DNA from: Reyranella massiliensis 521
GTDB lineage: Bacteria > Pseudomonadota > Alphaproteobacteria > Reyranellales > Reyranellaceae
Reading direction: 5' to 3'
Assembly: GCA_945862125.1 (NCBI GenBank)
Contig: CAMAYC010000028.1
Span: forward strand, 1-45,760
DNA: 45,760 nucleotides
The notes below the pieces were generated by a model that worked only from the letters and a program-made list of their open reading frames with translations, did no database searches and had not been told where the DNA came from. The position numbers were made by a program, and so were the translations under genes. Position 1 is the stretch's first letter, and each line of letters starts with the position of its first letter. Positions 7,721 through 18,195 of the stretch are shown here, one piece after another.

Positions 7721-8533
7721 TCAGAGAGGCGAGTAGGGATCGAACTTGGGCTTGCGCTTCTCGAGATGGGAGGCCAGCCCTTCCTTCACCTCGGGGCCGA
7801 GGAAGCCCAGCATTTCCAGCGCCGTCGAGGCGTCGAAGGTCGGACCCATCATGCGCAGCCAGTTGTTGAGCGCGTACTTGGTGAAGCGGATCGAGGTCTG
7901 GGCGCCTTCGGCAAGCTTGGTCGCGACTTCGAGGCCTTTGGCTTCGAGCTGGTCGTCCTCGACGCAGAGCGAGACCAGGCCGATCCGCTCGGCCTCCTCG
8001 CCGTCCACAGCTTCGCATAGCAGGAGGTAGTACTTGGCCTTGGCCATGCCGCAGAGCAGCGGCCAGACGATGCAGGCATGGTCGCCGGCGGCGACTCCGA
8101 GGCGGGTGTGTCCATCGATGATCTTGGCCTTCTTCGAGGCGATCGAGACGTCGGCCAGGATACCGGCGACGAGGCCGGCGCCGACGGCCGGGCCGCGCAT
8201 GGTGCTGACGATCGGCTTGGAGCAGTTGATGACGTTGTAGACGATGTCGCGTGCTTCCTTCCAGGTGCGGAGTAGCGCGTTGTAGTCCTTGATGTTCTTC
8301 TCGATCAGGTCGAAGTCGCCACCGGCCGAGAACACCTTGCCGCCGGCGCCCTGGATGATCACGCAGTTCACCGTGTCGTCGCCATCGATGTCCCGCCAGA
8401 CATTGACCAGCTCGGTGTGCATGACCGAATCCGTGGCGTTGTACTTGTCCGGCCGGTTCATGGTGACGCGCAGCACCTTGGGGTGCGGGCGATCAAACAA
8501 CAGGCGTTGGTAGCGGTTTTGCCAGTCGGACAT
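7721..8533 (-). CDS. Enoyl-CoA hydratase/isomerase (crotonase) family protein with atypical active site
   Basis: 270 residues from the ATG at 8533, preceded by GGGAGG. Both oxyanion-hole segments are present ([11 protein letters not shown] and RGPAVGAGL), so it should bind and polarise an acyl-CoA thioester. The two catalytic glutamates of rat enoyl-CoA hydratase (Glu144 and Glu164) are not present: the first falls at VGAGLVAG and the second at DGHTRLG. A nearby Asp in VAAGDHAC could take part instead. The protein therefore may be a hydrolase, isomerase or C-C lyase of the superfamily rather than a hydratase (inference). It is first in the three-gene minus-strand operon and is divergent from a solute-binding protein, with about 105 bases of shared upstream region. 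Confidence 0.88.
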   Translation of the reverse strand: MSDWQNRYQRLLFDRPHPKVLRVTMNRPDKYNATDSVMHTELVNVWRDIDGDDTVNCVIIQGAGGKVFSAGGDFDLIEKNIKDYNALLRTWKEARDIVYNVINCSKPIVSTMRGPAVGAGLVAGILADVSIASKKAKIIDGHTRLGVAAGDHACIVWPLLCGMAKAKYYLLLCEAVDGEEAERIGLVSLCVEDDQLEAKGLEVATKLAEGAQTSIRFTKYALNNWLRMMGPTFDASTALEMLGFLGPEVKEGLASHLEKRKPKFDPYSPL

Positions 8534-8638
8534 GAATTTTCCTCCCAAACCTGGAGGTTAACACCCTTGGCTCGTGCCGGGGAATGGCATGCCAATTGCG
8601 TTGCGGAAGGGCGCAAGGGTATGTGCAGGGAGGCGATC

Positions 8639-10201
8639 ATGCGAGCGATCAAGTGGGCACTCGGCACCACGGCGGTGGCGCTGCTTTCAATTTCTGCCCA
8701 GGCGCAGACGCTGCGGGCGGTCATGCATGCCGATATCAAGATCATCGATCCGATCTGGACCTCGGCCTACAACGTCCGAAACTACGGCTATATGGTCTAC
8801 GATACGCTGCTGGCCATGGACGAAAAGCTCGCCGTGAAGCCGCAGATGCTCGAAGGCTGGAAGATCAGCGACGACAAGCTCACCTACACCTTCACATTGC
8901 GCGATGGGCTCAAGTTCCACGATGGCGCACCCGTCACCTCCGCGGACTGCATCGCCTCCCTGCAGCGCTGGGCGCCCAAGGATGCGATGGGCCAGAAGCT
9001 CTTCTCCCTGGTCCGGGAGCTGAAGCCGGTCGACGACAAGACCTTCGTCATGGTGCTGAAGGAACCCTATGGGCTCGTACTGGAGTCGCTCGGTAAGCCC
9101 AGTTCCACGGTGCCGTTCATCATGCCCAAGAGGGTCGCCGACACACCGAACAACGTGCAGATCAGCGACACCACAGGTTCAGGACCCTTCGTCTTCCGAA
9201 AGGATCTGTGGCGGCCTGGCGAGAAGACGGTCTACGACAAATTCAAGGACTACAAGCCGCGCGCTGAACCGGCCTCGGGCCTGGCTGGCGGCAAGGTGGT
9301 CCATGTCGACCGCGTCGAATGGCTCAACATCACCGATGCCCAGACCGCGGTGAATGCGCTGATGAGCGGCGAGATCGACTATATCGACCAGCCTGAGATC
9401 GAGCTGTTGCCACTGCTCGCCAAAGACAAGAACATCGTTATCGGCAACTACAATGAGCTGGGCGGGCAGATCAATGTCCGTTTCAACACCCTGCACAAGC
9501 CGTTCGACAATGCCAAGATCCGGCAGGCGGTGCTCTATGCCCTGAACCAGAAGGATTTCCTGCTCGCAGGCTTCGGCGACGCCAAATACTACAAGGAATG
9601 CAAGGCGCTGTTCATCTGCGGCACGCCTTTCGCAACCGACAAGGGTTTCGAGGACAAGCTCAATTCCGACTTCGCCAAGTCGAAGGAAATCCTGAAGCAG
9701 GAGGGCTATGACGGCACGCCGGTGGTCCTGCTCTACGCTACTGACACCCAGACGGGTCGGCTGACGCCGATCCTGAAGTCTTTGCTGGAGCGTGGCGGGT
9801 TCGTCGTCGACATGCAGGCGATGGACTGGCAGACGGTGCTCTCACGGCGCACACGCAAGGAGGCGCCGGACAAAGGTGGCTGGCACGCCTTCATCACCAC
9901 ATGGGTGTCGGCCGACCTGCTCGACCCGATCATGATGTCCTACATCGCCGCCACCTGTGAAAAGGCTAATGTCGGTTGGCCGTGCGATCCGCAGATCGAG
10001 AAGCTGCGCGACGCCTTTGCCCGCGCGACCAGCGAGGCGGAGCGCAAGGACCTCGCGGTCGCCATCCAGGTGCGCGCGTCGGAGTATCCGATGTACGCCA
10101 ACCTCGGCCAGTACATTATGCCGGTGGCCATGCGAAACACGATTTCCGGACAGCTTGCCGGACCGGTACCGATGTTCTGGAATATGAAAAAGAAGCAGTA
10201 G
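8639..10201 (+). CDS. ABC transporter substrate-binding protein, family 5 (peptide/nickel type)
   Basis: 520 residues. The ATG at 8639 follows GGGAGG and opens a clean signal peptide, RAIKWALGTTAVALLSISAQAQ, cut after AQA. The frame is open further upstream but without a signal. Family 5 traits: LAEGW-like MLEGWKISDDKLTYTFTLRDGLKFHDGAPVTSADC, GSGPFVF and VRFNTLHKPFDNAKIRQAV with the AL/YALN segment. It should deliver a peptide or other organic ligand to a permease in the inner membrane; no permease or ATPase gene of this type is in the window. The downstream amidohydrolase (40-base gap) suggests the ligand may be an amide or amidine hydrolysed inside the cell (inference). Confidence 0.93.
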   Translation: MRAIKWALGTTAVALLSISAQAQTLRAVMHADIKIIDPIWTSAYNVRNYGYMVYDTLLAMDEKLAVKPQMLEGWKISDDKLTYTFTLRDGLKFHDGAPVTSADCIASLQRWAPKDAMGQKLFSLVRELKPVDDKTFVMVLKEPYGLVLESLGKPSSTVPFIMPKRVADTPNNVQISDTTGSGPFVFRKDLWRPGEKTVYDKFKDYKPRAEPASGLAGGKVVHVDRVEWLNITDAQTAVNALMSGEIDYIDQPEIELLPLLAKDKNIVIGNYNELGGQINVRFNTLHKPFDNAKIRQAVLYALNQKDFLLAGFGDAKYYKECKALFICGTPFATDKGFEDKLNSDFAKSKEILKQEGYDGTPVVLLYATDTQTGRLTPILKSLLERGGFVVDMQAMDWQTVLSRRTRKEAPDKGGWHAFITTWVSADLLDPIMMSYIAATCEKANVGWPCDPQIEKLRDAFARATSEAERKDLAVAIQVRASEYPMYANLGQYIMPVAMRNTISGQLAGPVPMFWNMKKKQ

Positions 10202-10241
10202 GCGGGTTGACTGTCGAGCAGCCGCCAAGGGAGGGGAAGCG

Positions 10242-11627
10242 TTGACCACTGTCATCCATGACTGCGCGATCGTCACCGTCGACGATGCGGACAGCGTTCA
10301 CTACAACGCTGCCATCGCCATCGAAGGCGATCGCATCGCCGCAATCGGCCCCAGCGCCGACATGCTGGCAAAGTATCCCGCGGCTGAGAGAATTGACGGC
10401 TCCGGCAAGCTCGTCATGCCGGGTTTCGCCAACATCCACACGCATTTCACGATGACCCTCGCGCGTGGTGTGTTCGAGGATCTCTCACCGTCTCACAAGC
10501 CGCCCTTCACCGGCGGCCTGTCGCCGATCCCGCTGCCTGACATGACGCCCGACGAACGTCGCACTTTTGCGATGCTCGGCGCGCTGGAAGCGCTGCGCAG
10601 CGGCACCACGCATGTCCTCGAGGATTCAAACGACGTCGATCATTACGCAGGTGCCCTGGCCGATACCGGCATGCGCTTCCTGCTGGCAGAACGCGCCTAC
10701 GACCGCATCGGCACGTCGATCGGCGATCCGGCCCCTTATCAGCTCGACCGTGCACTGGGCCTGAAGCACATCAAGAACATCGAGCGGAACCACCGCGACT
10801 GGAACGGCAAGGCAGATGGCCGCATGCGCATCGCCATCTCCGCCTGGGCGCCCGACATGTGCTCGCCGGAACTGCTGCAGGACCTGAGCGCGCTGCAGGA
10901 GCAGCTCGACACGCGCATCACCATCCATCTCAACCAGATCTGGGGCGAAGTGGCCGCCGTCCGCGCCCACCGCAACCGCCTGCCGACCGAATATCTCGCC
11001 GATCTCGATTTCCTCAACGACCGGATCATCTGCGCCCATTGCCGCTGCATGGCGCCGTCGGAGGAGAAAATCCTCGGCCAGGCGAAGGTCAACGTCTCGT
11101 TCAACTCGGCCATCGCCGCGCGCCGCGGTCTCAGCCCGCGGGTCGCGGACCTGGAGAAGTACGGCTGCAACGTCGGCATGGGCTCGGACAACATGGCCGA
11201 GGACATGGTCGAGGTAATGCGCACCGGCCTGTTCATGGAGCGCGTGCGGCGCTCGGACGGCCGCGAGCCGACGCCGGAGCAGGCGCTGCGCTGGGCCTCG
11301 CGCAACGGCTATCGCGCCCTGGGCGTCCCCGACGGCGGCTGGCTGGCGCCGGGCAACAAGGCCGATCTCATCGTTATCGATCTGCAGCGGGCGCACCTCA
11401 TCCCGGTGCTGCGCGTCTTTTCCGACTTCGTCCACAACGGACAGGCGCGCGACGTTCAATCGGTAATGGTCGATGGCAAGTGGCTGATGAAGGATGGCGT
11501 CGTGCTGACGATGGACGAGGAGTCCATCCTGCGCGACGCCCAGAAGGTCGCCAACGAGGCCTGGTCGAGGACCTTCCGAACCCGCTTCACGCCGCCCGCC
11601 GGCTTCTCCCCAGATGCGCTGCCGTAA
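10242..11627 (+). CDS. Metal-dependent amidohydrolase (TrzN/AtzA/SAH-deaminase-like)
   Basis: 461 residues. The start is TTG at 10242 with GGAGGGG five bases before. The amidohydrolase metal site is seen: H66 and H68 in GFANIHTHF, a His in TIHLNQIWGE, a His in ICAHCRC and the Asp in GMGSDNMAEDM. The C-terminal strand returns to the N-terminal beta-sandwich (PGNKADLIVIDL...VMVDGKWLMKDG), as in cytosine deaminase/chlorohydrolase-type members that deaminate or dechlorinate N-heterocycles. Substrate unknown. Likely co-transcribed with the preceding binding protein. Its stop lies three bases from the trpE stop on the other strand, with no obvious terminator between them. Confidence 0.9.
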   Translation: MTTVIHDCAIVTVDDADSVHYNAAIAIEGDRIAAIGPSADMLAKYPAAERIDGSGKLVMPGFANIHTHFTMTLARGVFEDLSPSHKPPFTGGLSPIPLPDMTPDERRTFAMLGALEALRSGTTHVLEDSNDVDHYAGALADTGMRFLLAERAYDRIGTSIGDPAPYQLDRALGLKHIKNIERNHRDWNGKADGRMRIAISAWAPDMCSPELLQDLSALQEQLDTRITIHLNQIWGEVAAVRAHRNRLPTEYLADLDFLNDRIICAHCRCMAPSEEKILGQAKVNVSFNSAIAARRGLSPRVADLEKYGCNVGMGSDNMAEDMVEVMRTGLFMERVRRSDGREPTPEQALRWASRNGYRALGVPDGGWLAPGNKADLIVIDLQRAHLIPVLRVFSDFVHNGQARDVQSVMVDGKWLMKDGVVLTMDEESILRDAQKVANEAWSRTFRTRFTPPAGFSPDALP

Positions 11628-11630
11628 GCG

Positions 11631-13163
11631 CTAACGGCGGGTGTTGCCTGCGCTCCACTGGCTGGCACTTGCGAAACGTACGGCTTCTTCCGCCGCGTCG
11701 ACCAGGGCACGCGCCTTGAGCACGCTCTCCTGGAACTCGGCCTCGAGGTCGGAGTCGGCGACGACGCCAACGCCCGCCTGGACGTACATCACGTCGTCCT
11801 TCACCAACGCCGTGCGCAGCAGGATGCAGGTGTCCATCGAGCCGTTGGCCGCGAAATAGCCGGCGCAGCCGGCGTAGATGCCGCGGCGGACCGGCTCGAC
11901 CTCGTCGATGATCTCCATTGCCCGCACTTTGGGGGCGCCGGACAGTGTGCCGGCCGGGAATCCGGCCTTCAGCGCGTCGATGGCGTCGAGGCCATCCTCG
12001 AGCGTACCCTCGACGTGGCTCGAGATGTGCTGGAGGCGGCTGTACTTCTCGATCGTGAATTGCTCGACCACTCGCACCGATCCGATTTTGGCGACCCGGC
12101 CGACGTCGTTGCGCGCGAGGTCAAGCAGCATCAGATGTTCAGCGTGTTCCTTGGGGTCAGCCAGCAGCTTTTCGGCGAGCTGCTTGTCCTCTTCCGGCGT
12201 GGCGCCGCGTCGGATCGTGCCGGCGAGTGGTCGGATGGTGACAATGTTGTCGCGCAGCCGGACCAGGATCTCGGGCGAGGAGCCCACGATCTGGAAGCCG
12301 CCATAGTCGAAGAAGATCAGGAAGGGTGAGGGGTTGATGCGGCGCAGCGACCGGTAGAGCGACAGAGGTGGCAGCTTGAAGGGCAGCGAGAAACGCTGCG
12401 AGGGCACGATCTGGAAGGCATCGCCTGCGCGGATGTACTCTTTGCAGGTCTCGACCATCTTCTTGAAATCGTCCTTCGACATGTTGGCCTGCGGCGCGGG
12501 CAGGGCGGCGAGGGCGTCGGCATCGTCGCTGCGGGACGGCAGCGTCCGCTCGAAATCCGATACCGCGTCGGCCAGCCGCTCCTGCGCTGCTTCATAGGCT
12601 GCGCGGGCGCTGACGCCGGGCGAAGGCCAAGCCGGCGTGACGAGCGTCACATTGTCGGCCAGCCGGTCGAAGATGCAGATCAGGGTCGGCCGCACCATGA
12701 TCGCGTCGGGCAGGCCGATCGGGTCCGGGTTCGTGTCGGGCAACTGCTCCATGTCGCGGACCATGTCGTAGCCCAGGAAGCCGAACAGGCCCGACGCCAT
12801 CGGCGGCAAGCCTGGGGGCAGCTCCATCTGGCACTCGCGGATCAGCAGACGCAGTGTTTCCAGGGGCCGGCCTTCCAGCGGTTCGAAGGCCTGGGTGTCG
12901 GTGCGGGCGCGGCGGTTGATCTCGACCTTGCCCTTGGTGCAGCGCCAGATGACATCGGGCTTGAAGCCGATGATCGAATAGCGGCCACGCACAGACCCGC
13001 CCTCGACCGATTCCAGCAGAAAGGAATTGGCACGACCGTCGGCGAGCTTGAGATAGGCCGATACCGGCGTATCGAGGTCGGCGACCAGCGTTGTCGAGAC
13101 GACCTGTGGCCGGCCGGCATCGTAACGCGCGGCGAAGGCGTCGAATTCGGGTGAGATCGACAT
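11631..13163 (-). CDS. trpE: Anthranilate synthase component I
   Basis: 510 residues, the usual length of alphaproteobacterial TrpE. It makes anthranilate from chorismate and glutamine-derived ammonia, the first step of tryptophan synthesis. Seen: the N-terminal tryptophan-sensing motif LLESVEGG followed by GRYSIIG, and the C-terminal chorismate-binding core with SPEILVRL, PLAGTIRRG, DLARNDVGRV and AGTLSGAPKVRAMEII. The ATG at 13163 lacks a clear ribosome-binding site and starts seven bases after the ppiD stop, so translation may be coupled. ppiD-trpE adjacency is common in alphaproteobacteria, but trpG, trpD and trpC do not follow here; the next gene is convergent. Confidence 0.96.
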   Translation of the reverse strand: MSISPEFDAFAARYDAGRPQVVSTTLVADLDTPVSAYLKLADGRANSFLLESVEGGSVRGRYSIIGFKPDVIWRCTKGKVEINRRARTDTQAFEPLEGRPLETLRLLIRECQMELPPGLPPMASGLFGFLGYDMVRDMEQLPDTNPDPIGLPDAIMVRPTLICIFDRLADNVTLVTPAWPSPGVSARAAYEAAQERLADAVSDFERTLPSRSDDADALAALPAPQANMSKDDFKKMVETCKEYIRAGDAFQIVPSQRFSLPFKLPPLSLYRSLRRINPSPFLIFFDYGGFQIVGSSPEILVRLRDNIVTIRPLAGTIRRGATPEEDKQLAEKLLADPKEHAEHLMLLDLARNDVGRVAKIGSVRVVEQFTIEKYSRLQHISSHVEGTLEDGLDAIDALKAGFPAGTLSGAPKVRAMEIIDEVEPVRRGIYAGCAGYFAANGSMDTCILLRTALVKDDVMYVQAGVGVVADSDLEAEFQESVLKARALVDAAEEAVRFASASQWSAGNTRR

Positions 13164-13170
13164 GCCGCGG

Positions 13171-15138
13171 CTATTGCTGTTGCGGGCGGAACGCTGCCGC
13201 GAAGGCGGCATCGTCGACTGTGACGCCGTACTTCGCGCGAAGGGCCGCGACCAGTTCGAGGATCAGGTCGTTTGCCATCATCGTGTCCAGCTGCTTTCCG
13301 AAACGGTCGAGTGCTTCCTTGTCCTTGGCGAGGTCGGGTGCTTCGATCTGCTTGAGGCCGACAATGACGCTGCCTTCCCCTGTGCGTACCGCTGCGGCCT
13401 TGCCCGGGGCGAGCTTGAAGAGCTCCTGCACGACTGGCTGGCTGAGATAGTTGCCGGCATCGGCCTCGAAGCGGGTGACCGCCTTGGCTGTCCGCAATTC
13501 GGTGCCGAGATCCTTGGCGATGGCTGTGAGGTCGGTGCCGGCGTTGGCCTGTTCGACCGCGGCCTTGACCTTGGCGTCCGCGAGCTTGCGCCGTTCCTCG
13601 GCTTCCCATGCCTCCACGACCTTGGGTTCGACCTCTGTGAGGGCAGGGATGCGGGCGGGCGTGATCCGGTCGGTTCGGACGATGAAGTATTCCCCGCGTG
13701 GGGTTTCCAGAAGGTCGCTTTCGGCACTTTCACGCGTGGCGAAGGCAGCCTGCATCAATTCGGCCGCAGCCGGGCCGATCACGACCTGCTTGCCCGCCGC
13801 GTCCATCCCGCGTGCGTCGACGTTCTCGTAGGTCTTCACCTTGATACCTAGATCTTCGGCGGCGCCCTTCATCGATTGGGTCTTGCCCAGCATGCGCTCG
13901 AAATCGGTAACCAGCTTGATCAGGAGGTCGGGCGCCTGCTGTGCCCGCATGTCCTTTTCGAGCTTCTCCTTGACCTCGTCGAACGGCACGGCCTTGCCGG
14001 GCTCGATCTTGTTGACGCGAACGATATGCCAGCCGAGCGGTGATTGGATCGGCGCCGGCGCAATGCCCACAGGTAGCGCGAAGATGCCGTCGGCCAGTGG
14101 ACCTGGCGGCAATTCCTTCTTGGTCACCGGGCCAAGCTTGATGACGCCGTCGGCGTTGCCGAGAACCTCCTTGGCGGCCTCTTCGAGCGACTTACCGGCG
14201 GCGGTTGCGGCGGCGATGATCGCCTTTGCCTTCTCCTCGGTATCGGCCATTGCCTGGTCGATGTCGCGCTTCTCGGGGGTGCCGAACTCGGCGGCGCGGG
14301 CCTCATACTCCTGCTTGATCTGGTCGGCCGACACCGAAATCTGCGGCAGGATGTCGTCCGCCGTCAGAAGAACGAATGAAAAGGCGCGGTATTCCGGAAT
14401 CTGGAATTTGGTCTTGTTGGCCTCGAAATAGGCGCCGAGTTGTTCGGCGGTGGGCTTGGGCACATCCACGACGATAGCGTCGGGAATATAGATCGTATCG
14501 GCGACGCGCTTCTCGCCTTCCATTCGGAAGATATCGTCACGCAGGGACTTCGGCGAGAGACCATCGCTGCGCACCACCGCGAAAAGCTGACCGGCGGCGA
14601 TCTCGCGGCGCGTGTCGGCGACGAACTGGGCCTCGGCGAGGCGCGCCTGCTGGAGGCGGTTGCGGAAGAGCAGGGGGTCGAACGCTCCGCCGGTGCCCTG
14701 GAATGCGGGGTTCCGAGCGATCGCGGCCCGGACTTCAGCATCGGTCACCGACAGGCCGAACTGCTGGATGGCATAGTCGAGCACGGCGCGCTGGATGACT
14801 TCCTCGAGGGCGCGGACATGCAGGCCGAAGCGCAGGGCCTGTTCCGGCTCCGGCCTCTGTCCGGTCTGGCGCTGGATCGCCTCGAGCTGGCGGTTGAACT
14901 GGTCGCGCACCTCGGAGACATAGACCGGGGCTCCGCCGACCCAGCCATAAAGCGGCAGCCGGGTGCCGCCGACATGGGCCACCTCGGTGCTGCGTCCGTC
15001 GGTGCGCAGCATGTCGCCGACGCCCCAGAAGGCAAAGCTGATGATCAGCATGCCGAAAAGCAGGAACAGGATGACGAAACGGGCGAGTTTGCGGAACTGA
15101 TTCACGGAGCCGGCGGGGTTTTTTTGAATGGGCGCCAT
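13171..15138 (-). CDS. ppiD: SurA/PpiD-type peptidyl-prolyl cis-trans isomerase, membrane-anchored
   Basis: 655 residues from the ATG at 15138 (another in-frame ATG is at 15156; neither has a good ribosome-binding site). After a basic N-terminus there is one membrane helix (about 20-40, FVILFLLFGMLIISFAF), then a SurA-type N-terminal domain and a parvulin-like domain (about 240-370, with LPPGPLADGIFALPVG and SPLGWHIVRV). PpiD is an inner-membrane periplasmic chaperone that works on substrates leaving the Sec channel. secG lies nearby on the divergent side beyond tpiA. The gene pairs with trpE downstream. Length and architecture fit PpiD; catalytic competence of the parvulin domain cannot be judged from sequence alone. 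Confidence 0.9.
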   Translation of the reverse strand: MAPIQKNPAGSVNQFRKLARFVILFLLFGMLIISFAFWGVGDMLRTDGRSTEVAHVGGTRLPLYGWVGGAPVYVSEVRDQFNRQLEAIQRQTGQRPEPEQALRFGLHVRALEEVIQRAVLDYAIQQFGLSVTDAEVRAAIARNPAFQGTGGAFDPLLFRNRLQQARLAEAQFVADTRREIAAGQLFAVVRSDGLSPKSLRDDIFRMEGEKRVADTIYIPDAIVVDVPKPTAEQLGAYFEANKTKFQIPEYRAFSFVLLTADDILPQISVSADQIKQEYEARAAEFGTPEKRDIDQAMADTEEKAKAIIAAATAAGKSLEEAAKEVLGNADGVIKLGPVTKKELPPGPLADGIFALPVGIAPAPIQSPLGWHIVRVNKIEPGKAVPFDEVKEKLEKDMRAQQAPDLLIKLVTDFERMLGKTQSMKGAAEDLGIKVKTYENVDARGMDAAGKQVVIGPAAAELMQAAFATRESAESDLLETPRGEYFIVRTDRITPARIPALTEVEPKVVEAWEAEERRKLADAKVKAAVEQANAGTDLTAIAKDLGTELRTAKAVTRFEADAGNYLSQPVVQELFKLAPGKAAAVRTGEGSVIVGLKQIEAPDLAKDKEALDRFGKQLDTMMANDLILELVAALRAKYGVTVDDAAFAAAFRPQQQ

Positions 15139-15177
15139 GCCTACCACTGGCCCCATTGGCAGGCAACCAAGCGGTCT

Positions 15178-15206
15178 TTGACCATAATCGCCGGTGCCGC
15201 TAGACA
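15178..15206 (+). promoter_or_regulatory. Candidate sigma-70 promoter of tpiA
   Basis: TTGACC (15178-15183), a 17-base spacer and TAGACA (15201-15206), about 27 bases before the tpiA ATG. The same TTGxxC-N17-TAGACA layout, including a shared GCTAGACA octamer, occurs ahead of eno. It lies in the short divergent region with ppiD. Confidence 0.55.
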
Positions 15207-15232
15207 CGCCACAACGAACCCGAGGGAATAGA

Positions 15233-15988
15233 ATGGCACGCTCGAGGCAGCCGCTGATCGCCGGCAACTGGAAAATGAACGGTTTGCGCGCGGATGCCCT
15301 GGCGCTGGCCACAGGCGTCGCCGAAGGCTGCAAGCAGGCCAGGTGGACCGACCGTGAGGTTCTGGTTTGTCCGCCGGCGACATTGATCATGGCGGTCGCG
15401 GCGGCGGTAAAGGGGAGCGGCGTCCTGGTGGGCGGGCAGAACTGCCACGCCAATGCGAGTGGCGCCCACACCGGAGACATTTCGGCCGAGATGCTCAGAG
15501 ATTCTGGTGCAAGCCACGTCATCGTCGGCCATTCGGAGCGGCGCACGGACTGCGGCGAGACCGATGCCGCGGTGCGGGCCAAGGCGGAGGCGGCCTGGCG
15601 GGCCGGCCTGCTGCCGATCGTCTGCATCGGGGAAACTCTGGCGGAGAGAGAGGCGGGTCGGACGCTCCAGGTGCTGGAAACGCAAATCAAAGGCAGCGTG
15701 CCGGCGGGGGCGACTGCGGCGAAGCTGGTCGTTGCCTATGAGCCGGTCTGGGCGATCGGCACCGGCAAGACCCCAACCGTTGCCGAGGTGGCCACAGTGC
15801 ACGCGCATATTCGAAGGGTATTGGGCGGGTTGGTGCCTGATGCCAGCGCGGTACGGCTGCTCTATGGCGGCTCGGTCAAGGGCAGCAATGCCGGTGAGCT
15901 GCTGGCGGCGGGCGACGTCGACGGCGCCCTCGTCGGCGGCGCCAGTCTCAAGGCCGATGAATTTTTGGCTATCGCCAAGGCCGCCTAA
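15233..15988 (+). CDS. tpiA: Triose-phosphate isomerase
   Basis: 251 residues. Interconverts dihydroxyacetone phosphate and glyceraldehyde 3-phosphate in glycolysis/gluconeogenesis. Catalytic features: Asn/Lys in GNWKMNG, His in IVGHSERR, Glu in [15 protein letters not shown] (with flexible loop 6) and the phosphate-binding YGGSVKGSN. The ATG at 15233 follows GAGGGAAT; an in-frame upstream start at 15194 lacks family sequence. It heads the order tpiA-secG-pyrG, which is conserved in proteobacteria, and shares promoter architecture with eno six kilobases downstream. Confidence 0.98.
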   Translation: MARSRQPLIAGNWKMNGLRADALALATGVAEGCKQARWTDREVLVCPPATLIMAVAAAVKGSGVLVGGQNCHANASGAHTGDISAEMLRDSGASHVIVGHSERRTDCGETDAAVRAKAEAAWRAGLLPIVCIGETLAEREAGRTLQVLETQIKGSVPAGATAAKLVVAYEPVWAIGTGKTPTVAEVATVHAHIRRVLGGLVPDASAVRLLYGGSVKGSNAGELLAAGDVDGALVGGASLKADEFLAIAKAA

Positions 15989-16040
15989 AGCGGCTAGAAG
16001 CGCCCGCTTGGCGGACATCCCCATCTAGATCTGGACAAAA

Positions 16041-16403
16041 ATGGACGCGGTACGAGGCTTTCTGCACGATTGGCGGCTGGTGCTGCTCATCATCCATGTC
16101 GGCGTAACGGCCGCGATGATCGTCGTCATCCTGCTCCAGCGCAGCGAAGGCGGCGGCCTCGGCATGGGCGGACGCTCCGATGCGCTGTTCTCGGTGCGTG
16201 GCCAGGCGAACGTGCTGTCGCGCTTGACGGCGATTTTCGCCACCATCTTCTTCGCGCTCAGCCTGCTGATGGCTTGGAGCATGACCGACCCGGCCCGCAA
16301 CGCGAAGTCCATCATGGACCGCATGCCGGCCGGCCAGACCGCACCGACCACCCCTGGCGGTGCCGCTCCCGCCCCAGCCCAGCCGGTCGCGCCGACCCGC
16401 TAG
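16041..16403 (+). CDS. secG: Preprotein translocase subunit SecG
   Basis: 120 residues. Two membrane helices (about 13-33, LVLLIIHVGVTAAMIVVILL; and about 62-82, AIFATIFFALSLLMAWSM) flank the conserved cytosolic loop LLQRSEGGGLGMGG and the segment ALFSVRGQANVLSR. The tail is Pro/Ala-rich and of no defined fold, as often in alphaproteobacterial SecG. It is the auxiliary subunit of the SecYEG channel in the inner membrane. The ATG has almost no Shine-Dalgarno (TGGACAAAA). It stands 52 bases after tpiA and 96 before pyrG, same strand. Confidence 0.95.
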   Translation: MDAVRGFLHDWRLVLLIIHVGVTAAMIVVILLQRSEGGGLGMGGRSDALFSVRGQANVLSRLTAIFATIFFALSLLMAWSMTDPARNAKSIMDRMPAGQTAPTTPGGAAPAPAQPVAPTR

Positions 16404-18131
<1,728 letters not shown>

Positions 18132-18195
18132 TCGGGCGGGAAATACCGCCGCCAGGACGTATTTCGGTCATGTTTTTCGGAGCAAGATCGTCTCC

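Noticed and set aside
18135..18150. GGCGG-GAAATA-CCGCC hairpin after pyrG as terminator
   Set aside because: Only five pairs, no T-run, and the next gene starts 46 bases later; too weak to list as a terminator.
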